In this document: positions 33,687-40,313 of the stretch, piece by piece | Position numbering within the stretch: the first letter of the stretch is position 1 | Layout of the letters: each line of letters starts with the position of its first letter | Source of the DNA: Pseudomonas sp. UBA4617 | GTDB taxonomy: Bacteria; Pseudomonadota; Gammaproteobacteria; Pseudomonadales; Pseudomonadaceae | NCBI RefSeq assembly: GCF_002386445.1 | Contig: NZ_DGIR01000049.1 | Span: 1-64,000, forward strand | Length of the DNA: 64,000 nucleotides | Reading direction: 5' to 3' | Translations under genes and position numbers: made by a program | The notes under the pieces: model-generated | Database searches by the model: none | What the model saw: the letters and a program-made list of their open reading frames with translations, nothing else | Told to the model about the DNA's origin: nothing

Positions 33687-34475
33687 TTAACGCATGTGGT
33701 TGAGCACCTGCAGCATCGCCGCCGTCTGGGCATCGGGCATGCCATCGAAACGCTGCGGGCGGAAACGCATCTGGAATGCGGCGATCACATGGCGGGTGGC
33801 AACGTCCAGCACCCCGGTCTGCTCGATCGCGTAGCCAAACCGCGCCAGTTCCTGCTGATACCAGCCGACGCTCGGTGGGTTGACGTTGAAATAGGCCTGC
33901 TGCCGCGCCACTGCATTGGCATCCGGCCAGATACCCAACCCGGCATCGGCCAGGCGTTTCCAGGGGAACAGCGGCCCCGGGTCCAGTTTGCGCAGCGGTG
34001 CGATGTCGCTGTGGCCAATGATGTGTCGTGGCTCGATGTTGTTACGTTTCACGATGTCCTTGAGCAGCGCGATCAATGACTGGATCTGCGCTTCGCTGTA
34101 GGGGTGCCAGACCCGGCCGTTCGGCGTATCGGTGAAACCCGGGTTGACGATTTCGATACCAATGGAAGACGAATTCAGCCAGGTGCGGCCCTGCCACTGG
34201 CTATCCCCTGCATGCCAGGCGCGCCGGCTTTCGTCCACTAACTGGTAAATCGTGCCCGGGCCGTCACCAATCAGGTAGTGGCTGCTGACGTCGCCATGGG
34301 TCAGTAAGGCCAGGGACCGCTCCAGCGAAGCATTGGTGTAGTGCAGGACAACAAACTGGATACGGTTGTCCTGATTGGCCGAAGGATGGCTACGATCGAT
34401 GCGCAAGCCCGTCGAACAACCGGCAACAGACAACAGCAAGAAGGAAATCAGCGTTGTTTTAAGCGTGGAAAGCAC
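33687..34475 (-). CDS. N-acetylmuramoyl-L-alanine amidase lipoprotein, AmpDh2-like
   Basis: A 262-residue protein with the lipobox SVAGC (Cys20). The Amidase_2 domain (about 35-180) contains the zinc ligands in FVVLHYTNAS and HIIGHSDIAPLRKLDPGPLF, the arrangement found in AmpD. A C-terminal peptidoglycan-binding domain (about 195-258) includes ATRHVIAAFQMRFRP. It hydrolyses peptide from anhydromuramyl peptides or murein at the outer membrane. The start is GTG at 34475, with GAGG about eight bases upstream. In P. aeruginosa the AmpD homologue close to algB-kinB is AmpDh2; gene order supports the same assignment. Confidence 0.9.
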   Translation of the reverse strand: MLSTLKTTLISFLLLSVAGCSTGLRIDRSHPSANQDNRIQFVVLHYTNASLERSLALLTHGDVSSHYLIGDGPGTIYQLVDESRRAWHAGDSQWQGRTWLNSSSIGIEIVNPGFTDTPNGRVWHPYSEAQIQSLIALLKDIVKRNNIEPRHIIGHSDIAPLRKLDPGPLFPWKRLADAGLGIWPDANAVARQQAYFNVNPPSVGWYQQELARFGYAIEQTGVLDVATRHVIAAFQMRFRPQRFDGMPDAQTAAMLQVLNHMR

Positions 34476-34555
34476 GTCAGTGGCCTCAGCGAATGAGCGC
34501 TACAGTATAACGTGCTCGCCCGATACGGTGCGTGCCGCGATTCAGCAGCAGCCGA

Positions 34556-36487
34556 CTAGGCCTGCTCGACGCGATTGCGCCCCAGGTCCTTGGCCCGGTA
34601 CAGCGCCGCATCGGCGCGCTTGAGCACCTGGTCACCACGCTCCCCGGAACGGAACGCACTCAGACCGATCGACGTGGTGATTACCACCCGTTCGCCCTTG
34701 AAGTGGAACGGGCACGCCTCGACGGCAGCACGCAGTGCCTCGGCCACCTCGGTAGCCGCTGCCAGCGAGGTCTGCGGCAGCAACAGGACAAACTCCTCGC
34801 CACCAAACCGGGCGATGAAACCGCGACCACTCAGGCGCTTGCGCAACTGGTCGGCGACAATTTTCAAAACCTTGTCCCCTGCCAGGTGCCCGTAGCTGTC
34901 GTTGATGCGTTTGAAATGGTCGAGGTCAAGGATCGCCATCGTCAGGTGGCCACCTTTGTCCTGCCAATCGGTCATTTCGCGCTCGACCCGCTCGCTCCAC
35001 GCCGCACGGTTGGGCAGGCCGGTAAGAGGGTCGAGCAACGCTTTCTGCCGTTGCTCTTCCAGGTGCTCGCGATAGCCGAGCGCCTCCTGCTCCATGTTCG
35101 CCACCCGCTCCGACAACCCTTGCAGGCGCCCTGCCAGTTCCTGCTCGCGGCGATCGCGCTCATGCTTGTGCTGGTCCATGGTTACCAGCAAGCCCTCCAG
35201 ACGGTTGTCCAGGATGTGCTTGAGGCTGTCCACATCGACAGCACCTTGCACGCTGCTTTGCAGCCCGTCTACGTGCTCGCGCAGCTGGTTATCCAGTTCG
35301 CGGGCAGCAGAACTGTTGTCGGCATGGCCAACACTGGCCTCGTGCAGGTGGCTCTGGAAGCCTTCCAAACGCTCGTTGAGCTGCTGCAGGTAGGTTTCGA
35401 ATTCGTGCTGGCCGCTGTCGGTGATCGCCAGCATGAGCACGGCCAGGTCGTCCAGCACCGGGATCAGTTCATACCAGTTCAAGCCACGGGCAACCCGTTC
35501 GCGCATCTGCAGCGCCTGGGCCTTGTGCCGCTCGGGCAGGCTGAGATCATCAAGCAGGCCGAGCAGGGTCTGTTCGATATGCGCAGCCACCTGGCTGTAG
35601 GGCGGCTCGACCGCGTCGGGCAGGGCATAGGTGCCGTCTTCACCAGGGGTTACCTCAGGTGTTTGTGGCGGTTCTGCTTGAACCAGCGACCCGCCACCGG
35701 AGGTTTCCGGTACAGGTACCTCGTGCGCAGCGTGCGGCGGCACCGGGGTTGACGACAGCTCGGCCGTTTCGATCAACTCAGGGCCAGGTACATCCAGCTC
35801 GGCCTCCGCCGACACGGGTACTTCGTCAACAGCGGCTGGAGGGGCTGGCAGCGGCTGCAACGCATCCACATCGTCGGCCTGCGCGGCTTCTAACGCCTGG
35901 GGCTGCGCGGTTACAGCAGGCAGCGCCACCGCTACCGGCGTCGGCGCGCCTGGGGTGCCTTCTTCACGGCCGCCGAACAGGCGCTGCAGCAACCCCGGCC
36001 GGGACTCGTCACCGGGCTTGCCCAGAGCGGACAGCGCACGGCCCTGCAGGCCGCTCAGTTCGCCCAGCAAAGGCGGCAGATCGCGTGACTGGGCAACGCC
36101 ACCTTCGAGCTTCTTCGCCAGTTTCTTCAACGGCCTGGAGACATCGTTTGGCAAAGGCAGGCCTTGCAGCTGGCCAACCAGAGCAGTCAGCGCGTCACCG
36201 ACCTGGTTCATGCGGGTTTCCCGGCGCTGCTCTGAATCCAGTACCGCTTTCTCCAGACGCGGAATCAGGCCGGCGAGGCCAGCGTCCATGTTGTCGCTGC
36301 GGATGACCTCGCGCATTTCCTTCATGCACTGGTCCACCACCTTGTCACTGCCCTCGGCCGCCAAGGTACTGCGGACCAGGCCGCGACGCAGCAAGTCGAG
36401 ACGGGCCTCCCAGCGGCGCTCGAGCCTTTCCTGCTGCTCGATGCTTTTCAGGTATTTTTCTTTCCAGCGCTCAGCGTCTTCAGTCAT
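34556..36487 (-). CDS. dgcH: Diguanylate cyclase (GGEEF) with a long N-terminal regulatory region
   Basis: A 643-residue protein from ATG 36487 (a TTG nine codons upstream also keeps the frame open). The C-terminal GGDEF domain (about 480-640) has GGEEF, so it should make c-di-GMP from two GTP. The expected RxxD inhibitory site five residues before the motif is absent (SGRG stands there). No membrane segment is seen. The N-terminal 450 residues are helical with a Pro/Glu/Ala-rich linker at about 185-300, then a coiled coil (EQELAGRLQGLSERVANMEQ). The name follows synteny with P. aeruginosa dgcH next to the EEP hydrolase and dsbA. Confidence 0.85.
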   Translation of the reverse strand: MTEDAERWKEKYLKSIEQQERLERRWEARLDLLRRGLVRSTLAAEGSDKVVDQCMKEMREVIRSDNMDAGLAGLIPRLEKAVLDSEQRRETRMNQVGDALTALVGQLQGLPLPNDVSRPLKKLAKKLEGGVAQSRDLPPLLGELSGLQGRALSALGKPGDESRPGLLQRLFGGREEGTPGAPTPVAVALPAVTAQPQALEAAQADDVDALQPLPAPPAAVDEVPVSAEAELDVPGPELIETAELSSTPVPPHAAHEVPVPETSGGGSLVQAEPPQTPEVTPGEDGTYALPDAVEPPYSQVAAHIEQTLLGLLDDLSLPERHKAQALQMRERVARGLNWYELIPVLDDLAVLMLAITDSGQHEFETYLQQLNERLEGFQSHLHEASVGHADNSSAARELDNQLREHVDGLQSSVQGAVDVDSLKHILDNRLEGLLVTMDQHKHERDRREQELAGRLQGLSERVANMEQEALGYREHLEEQRQKALLDPLTGLPNRAAWSERVEREMTDWQDKGGHLTMAILDLDHFKRINDSYGHLAGDKVLKIVADQLRKRLSGRGFIARFGGEEFVLLLPQTSLAAATEVAEALRAAVEACPFHFKGERVVITTSIGLSAFRSGERGDQVLKRADAALYRAKDLGRNRVEQA

Positions 36488-36515
36488 GCCCGGGTCCGCA
36501 AACGGTGATGGCAAT

Positions 36516-37370
36516 TTAGCTCGGGACCGGCAGCGTATCCACAGTCAATGCATCAGGCAATCGAATCTCGACGGCAACGGGAAGGTGATCTGAAATCGGC
36601 TGTGCCAGCACCTCGACACGCTCCAGCGTGAGGCTTGGGCTGAGCAGGATGTGGTCCAGACAGCGCTGTGGCCGCCAGCTCGGGAAGGTGGCCTCGACTT
36701 GCGGTGCAACCAGGCCCAGGTCGCGCAGCGGCGAATGCTCCAGCAGGTCGGTGGCATGGGTATTCATGTCGCCCATCAGGATCTGGTGGCGATAGCCGCC
36801 GATCAACTCGCGAATGTAGCCCAGCTGCAATGCGCGGGTCTTGGCGCCCAGGGCAAGATGCATCATCACCACGATGAGCGCGTCTTCACCCTCGCCAAAA
36901 CGCACCAGGATCGCACCGCGCCCGGCCGGGCCAGGTAATGGATGATCCTCGAGCAGGTGGGGCTTCAGACGACTGAGCACGCCATTGCTGTGCTGGGCAA
37001 AACGCCCAAGGTTGCGGTTGAGTTGCTGATACCAGTAGGGGAAGGCGCCCAGGTGGGCAAGGTGCTCGACCTGGTTGACATAGCCCGAACGCAAGCTGCC
37101 ACCATCGGCCTCCTGCAACGCCACCAGGTCGAAGTCGCCCAGCAGCTTGCCGATCTTCTGCAAGTTGCCGGCACGGCTTTGGTGCGGCAGCAGGTGCTGC
37201 CAGCTGCGGGTCAGGTAATGCCGATAGCGCTCGGTGCTGATGCCCACCTGGATGTTGAAACTGAGTAGCCGCAAGCGTCCATCTTCCGGCAGGCCAGGGG
37301 CGTGCAAGTGATGTTCGTTGACCTGCGGCTGGTGCAGGCCAATGCCACGCGTGGACCTGAAGCGGGGCAT
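36516..37370 (-). CDS. Endonuclease/exonuclease/phosphatase (EEP) family protein
   Basis: A 284-residue cytoplasmic protein. The EEP metal-dependent hydrolase motifs are in order: LSFNIQVG (Asn), ALQEADGG (Glu), ILMGDMNTHATDLLE (Asp/Asn) and ISDHLPVAVEI (Asp-His). All catalytic residues are present. Members cut nucleic acids or phosphodiesters, and the substrate here is unknown. It lies 11 bases downstream of dsbA on the same strand and 28 bases upstream of the diguanylate cyclase, so the three may share a transcript. Confidence 0.88.
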   Translation of the reverse strand: MPRFRSTRGIGLHQPQVNEHHLHAPGLPEDGRLRLLSFNIQVGISTERYRHYLTRSWQHLLPHQSRAGNLQKIGKLLGDFDLVALQEADGGSLRSGYVNQVEHLAHLGAFPYWYQQLNRNLGRFAQHSNGVLSRLKPHLLEDHPLPGPAGRGAILVRFGEGEDALIVVMMHLALGAKTRALQLGYIRELIGGYRHQILMGDMNTHATDLLEHSPLRDLGLVAPQVEATFPSWRPQRCLDHILLSPSLTLERVEVLAQPISDHLPVAVEIRLPDALTVDTLPVPS

Positions 37371-37381
37371 GGTTACGCCGC

Positions 37382-38014
37382 CTACTTGGCGGCGCGCTCC
37401 TTGGCGATCAACTGGTCGGCAACGTTCAGTACGCCTTCCGGCCCGCCGGCGGTACCCAGGTCAAAGCGGTACTTGCCGTTGACCACCATGCTCGGTACGC
37501 CGGTGATTTCGTACTTCTTGGCCAATTCCTTGGCCTGGTTGACCTGGCCCTTGATGGCAAACGAGTTGAAGGTAGCGAGGAACTTGTCCTTGTCCACGCC
37601 TTGGGTGGCGAGGAAGTCGGCCATATCCTGCGGATCGGTCAGGCGCTTGCGCTGGTTCTGGATAGCGTCGAACACTGCGGCGTGCACCTTGTGCTCGACG
37701 CCCATGGCTTCGAGGGTCAGGAACATCTGGCCGTGGGCATCCCATGCGCCACCGAACATGGCGGGTACGCGCTTGAAGTTGACATCCTTGGGCAGTTTTT
37801 CAGCCCAGGGGTTGATGGTCGGTTCGAAGTGGTAGCAGTGTGGGCAGCCGTACCAGAACAACTCGACCACTTCGATCTTGCCAGGCACGGAAACCGGAAC
37901 CGGGTTGCTCAGCTCGATGTATTCCTTGCCAGCGACAGGCTCTGCGGCCTGGACGGCAGTCATACCGAATACGCTGGCGGCGACCAGCGCAGCGCTGAGA
38001 ATCAGTTTACGCAT
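37382..38014 (-). CDS. dsbA: Periplasmic thiol:disulfide oxidase
   Basis: A 210-residue periplasmic thioredoxin-fold protein. It has a signal peptide (cleavage after VQA, residue 23), the active site CPHC at residues 57-60, the insertion helical domain, and the cis-Pro loop TGVPSMVV. It introduces disulfides into exported proteins and is reoxidised by DsbB. GGAG lies 8 bases before the ATG. Its location near the CSS-type phosphodiesterase and cytochromes is notable, because both depend on periplasmic thiol chemistry. Confidence 0.97.
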   Translation of the reverse strand: MRKLILSAALVAASVFGMTAVQAAEPVAGKEYIELSNPVPVSVPGKIEVVELFWYGCPHCYHFEPTINPWAEKLPKDVNFKRVPAMFGGAWDAHGQMFLTLEAMGVEHKVHAAVFDAIQNQRKRLTDPQDMADFLATQGVDKDKFLATFNSFAIKGQVNQAKELAKKYEITGVPSMVVNGKYRFDLGTAGGPEGVLNVADQLIAKERAAK

Positions 38015-38110
38015 GCTTTACTCCTGAGCAGTCATGGGTCGCCACGACGCGACCTGCAATGAGACAGGCCGGGAAGGGCTCGAGTTCTGTAGTGTAACGG
38101 CTGCGGACAG

Positions 38111-38134
38111 AAAAAAGGGCGGTCCGGCCGCCCT
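38111..38134 (-). terminator. Intrinsic terminator after cytochrome c4
   Basis: On the minus strand GGGCGG-CCGGA-CCGCCC forms the stem, followed by TTTTTT. It lies about 32 bases after the cc4 stop and upstream of dsbA, separating the two transcription units. Confidence 0.88.
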
Positions 38135-38165
38135 TTCATCATTGGTAGACAACATTAACTGAAAG

Positions 38166-38783
38166 TTAATGCAGGCCCTGGATGTAGCTGGCCAACGCCT
38201 CGATGTCGTGGTTGCTCAGCTTGCTGGCGATGGTGCGCATGGTCATGGCATCGCCATCATTAGTGCGGTTGCCTTCGCGGAAATCAGTGAGCTGCTTGGT
38301 CACATATTGCGCGTGTTGGCCGCCCAGGTGCGGGAAGCCGGCCAGGGCGATGCCTGCGCCGTTTGGCGAGTGGCAGCCGGTGCAGGCAGGCATGCCTTTC
38401 TCCAGGTCGCCGCCGTTGAACAGCGCACGGCCACGTTCGACCAACTTGGGATCAGCGGCGCCCACGCTGCCTTTCTGGCTGGAGAAGTACGCGGCGATGT
38501 CGGCCAGGTCCTGGTCATTGAAGTTGGCCAGCATGCCGGTCATTTCCAGCACGGTGCGCTTGCCCGACTTGATATCGTGCAGCTGCTTTTCGAGGTAGCG
38601 CTGGCCCTGGCCGGCCAGTTTCGGGAAGTTCGGTGCCAGGCTGTTGCCGTCGGGGTTGTGGCAGGCGCCACAGACGGCGGTCTTGGCCTGGCCGGCGGCG
38701 GCATCGCCTTTGATGGGTTGCGCAGCAGTGGCCGCACCTGCGACACCCAGGGTCAACAGCAGACTCACGACTAGTTTGTTCAT
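38166..38783 (-). CDS. cc4: Dihaem cytochrome c4
   Basis: A 205-residue periplasmic dihaem cytochrome. It has a signal peptide (about 20 residues) and two haem-binding motifs: CGACH at residues 38-42 and CTGCH at 134-138. The two halves are related, as in all c4 proteins, and the Met ligands are expected in the MTGMLANF and MTMRTIASKL segments. It passes electrons to terminal oxidases, including cbb3. It lies downstream of the c5-like gene with a gap of 31 bases, so both are likely co-transcribed. Confidence 0.94.
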   Translation of the reverse strand: MNKLVVSLLLTLGVAGAATAAQPIKGDAAAGQAKTAVCGACHNPDGNSLAPNFPKLAGQGQRYLEKQLHDIKSGKRTVLEMTGMLANFNDQDLADIAAYFSSQKGSVGAADPKLVERGRALFNGGDLEKGMPACTGCHSPNGAGIALAGFPHLGGQHAQYVTKQLTDFREGNRTNDGDAMTMRTIASKLSNHDIEALASYIQGLH

Positions 38784-38814
38784 CAGCTAATCCAACACGG
38801 CTAAGGGTGAAATG

Positions 38815-39117
38815 TTATGTATCGGGACTGCCGCTCATCCAAAGGATGACCAAACGGTAGTCCTCGGCACTGCAGTCCATGCACAATCCACGCGGCGGCA
38901 TAGCCTTGAAACCCTGGGTCACGTGCGTCACCAGTACATCCATGCCTTGCGCCAGTCTTGGCTCCCATGCTGCCCGGTCACCCTGCCTGGGTGCCTGTGG
39001 CAACTGCCCGGCGTGACAGGCCGCACAAGTGCGGTTGTACAACACCTCGGGATCCTGTGTAGCCTGTGCGCTGAAAAACGGCAGGAACATACCGACAGCA
39101 AGCAGCCATTTCGCCAT
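38815..39117 (-). CDS. Cytochrome c5-like monohaem protein
   Basis: A 100-residue periplasmic cytochrome. A signal peptide of about 19 residues is followed by CAACH (residues 31-35). Met73 in FKAMPPRG is the likely sixth ligand, and Cys79 and Cys82 (LCMDCSAEDY) match the extra disulfide pair of cytochrome c5. It is an electron carrier next to cytochrome c4. It is divergent from engB. The length is at the short end for the family. Confidence 0.9.
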   Translation of the reverse strand: MAKWLLAVGMFLPFFSAQATQDPEVLYNRTCAACHAGQLPQAPRQGDRAAWEPRLAQGMDVLVTHVTQGFKAMPPRGLCMDCSAEDYRLVILWMSGSPDT

Positions 39118-39318
39118 GCGGAACGACCTTCAGGGTTGGGGGCCGCGCTGCGTTCTGTTGCGCGAGCTATTGTTCGACACCCCATGCCCGTTCCCCTTCG
39201 TTGGGAGAATGAGCACACAAAAACTGGGGCATTATATACTTCCGCCATCCAAACGGAAACGACACCGCTTGCCCGGCTCGGGCCTACAGAGTCAGGCAAC
39301 ACCCACATCGGATATCCC
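39118..39318. promoter_or_regulatory. Divergent promoter region between the c5-like gene and engB
   Basis: A 201-base region between divergently transcribed genes. It includes the AT-rich stretch GGGGCATTATATACTTCCG (about 39225-39243), which could hold a promoter -10 element for engB. No clear dyad operator was seen. Confidence 0.35.
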
Positions 39319-39951
39319 ATGCAAGTCAAGAACCCCATCCTCGGCCTCTGCCAGAAAGCCAAATTCGCCCTCAGCGCCGCCAAGGTCGAACAATGCCCGG
39401 ACGACCAGGGTTACGAGGTGGCTTTCGCCGGCCGCTCAAACGCCGGCAAGTCCAGCGCCCTCAACACCCTGACTCATGCCAGCCTGGCGCGTACGTCGAA
39501 AACCCCCGGGCGCACCCAGCTGTTGAATTTCTTCAGTCTGGACGATGAACGGCGTTTGGTCGACCTGCCCGGCTACGGTTATGCAAAAGTACCGATTCCG
39601 CTGAAGCAACACTGGCAGAAACACCTGGAAGCCTACCTGGGCAGCCGTGAATGCCTGCGTGGCGTCATCCTGATGATGGACGTACGCCATCCAATGACCG
39701 ACTTCGACAAGATGATGCTCGACTGGGCCAAGGCCAGCAGCATGCCGATGCACATCTTGCTGACCAAGGCCGACAAGCTGACCCACGGGGCGGGCAAGAA
39801 CACCCTGCTCAAGGTGCAGTCGGAAATTCGCAAGGGCTGGGGCGATGGCGTGACCATCCAGCTGTTCTCGGCACCCAAGCGGCTGGGCGTGGAAGACGCC
39901 TATCGGGTGCTCGCAGACTGGATGGAACTGGAGGACAGGCCAGTGGCCTGA
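39319..39951 (+). CDS. engB: Ribosome biogenesis GTPase EngB (YihA/YsxC)
   Basis: A 210-residue GTPase. G1 is GRSNAGKS, G3 DLPGYGYAKV and G4 LTKADKL; the Thr-containing switch segment TSKTPGRTQLLNFF is typical of EngB. It assists assembly of the large ribosomal subunit and is essential in many bacteria. The start is the ATG at 39319, where homology begins (MQVKNPILGLCQKAKFA); the frame is open for 169 codons further upstream only because it lies antisense to the c5-like gene. Confidence 0.96.
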   Translation: MQVKNPILGLCQKAKFALSAAKVEQCPDDQGYEVAFAGRSNAGKSSALNTLTHASLARTSKTPGRTQLLNFFSLDDERRLVDLPGYGYAKVPIPLKQHWQKHLEAYLGSRECLRGVILMMDVRHPMTDFDKMMLDWAKASSMPMHILLTKADKLTHGAGKNTLLKVQSEIRKGWGDGVTIQLFSAPKRLGVEDAYRVLADWMELEDRPVA

Positions 39952-39965
39952 AGCCCTGCTCGTCT

Positions 39966-40006
39966 TCTGTAGGGGCAGCCTGTCGCGACACAAGGCCGCT
40001 CCTGCA
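39966..40006. repeat. REP-like element
   Basis: CTGTAGGGGCAGCC followed by TGTCGCGACACAAGGCCGC and TCCTGCACC matches the CTGTAGGAGCGGCC / TCGCGACACAAGGCCGCTCC repeats found elsewhere in this window. It lies just after the engB stop. Confidence 0.6.
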
Positions 40007-40032
40007 CCAGACCATGCCAAGAAATTGCGGGC

Positions 40033-40079
40033 AAAAAAAACCCCGGACTTCATATGGGGAGGGGGGAAGTTCGGGGTCC
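40033..40079 (-). terminator. Rho-independent terminator of the ersA candidate
   Basis: A 12-position stem with one mismatch, read on the minus strand from 40077 to 40041, followed by eight T (40040-40033). The loop contains a run of C. Confidence 0.85.
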
Positions 40080-40164
40080 AAGTCCGGACCGCTAGGGCGG
40101 GGTCCAGATATCTGCCAACACTTAACACAACATAGGAGCATCGAAGGGCTTCACCAGCCATTCA
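40033..40164 (-). ncRNA. ersA: Candidate ErsA small RNA (Spot 42-like position)
   Basis: On the minus strand an AlgU-type promoter ends at about 40170 and an intrinsic terminator ends at the eight-T run at 40040-40033; the distance gives a transcript of about 132 nucleotides, the length I recall for ErsA of P. aeruginosa. The 3' hairpin pairs ACCCCGaACTTC with GAAGTcCGGGGT and presents the C-rich loop CCCCCCTCCCC. The position, downstream of polA on the same strand and convergent with engB, is that of ErsA in P. aeruginosa and of Spot 42 in enteric bacteria. ErsA is an Hfq-dependent, envelope-stress induced regulator of genes such as algC and oprD. The exact ends are inferred. Confidence 0.82.
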
Positions 40165-40169
40165 GTTAC

Positions 40170-40197
40170 TCTGAGTCCCGCTTCACCGGTTTAGTTC
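40170..40197 (-). promoter_or_regulatory. AlgU (sigma-22) type promoter of the ersA candidate
   Basis: On the minus strand GGAACTA (-35) is followed after 17 bases by TCAGA (-10, 40174-40170). The AlgU/RpoE consensus is GAACTT-N16/17-TCTGA. The expected transcription start is near 40164. Confidence 0.7.
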
Positions 40198-40198
40198 C

Positions 40199-40238
40199 GA
40201 AGCTTTGGAAACTATTTGCGATAGTTTCATGAAGCTTC
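40199..40238. other. Long imperfect hairpin between polA and ersA
   Basis: GAAGCTT (40199-40205) pairs with AAGCTTC (40232-40238), and GAAACTAT (40208-40215) with ATAGTTTC (40221-40228) around the loop TTGCG; only two central positions mismatch. It touches the -35 element of the ersA candidate. It could end polA transcription or be a binding site. Confidence 0.5.
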
Positions 40239-40263
40239 AGCATCAACGGCACTGAGCGGCACC

Positions 40264-40293
40264 AGAACCCGCGCCACTCCAGGCGCAGGTTCT
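40264..40293 (-). other. Hairpin just after the polA stop
   Basis: AGAACC-C-GCGCC pairs with GGCGC-A-GGTTCT (one mismatch) around ACTCCA. It lies 21 bases after the polA stop and lacks a T tract; a role in mRNA end protection or weak termination is possible. Confidence 0.45.
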
Positions 40294-40313
40294 ACCCAGC
40301 TTCGCCCGCGCGA

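Noticed and set aside
38812..39318. N-terminal extension of engB by 169 codons
   Set aside because: The extension runs antisense through the c5-like gene, and EngB homology begins exactly at the ATG 39319.
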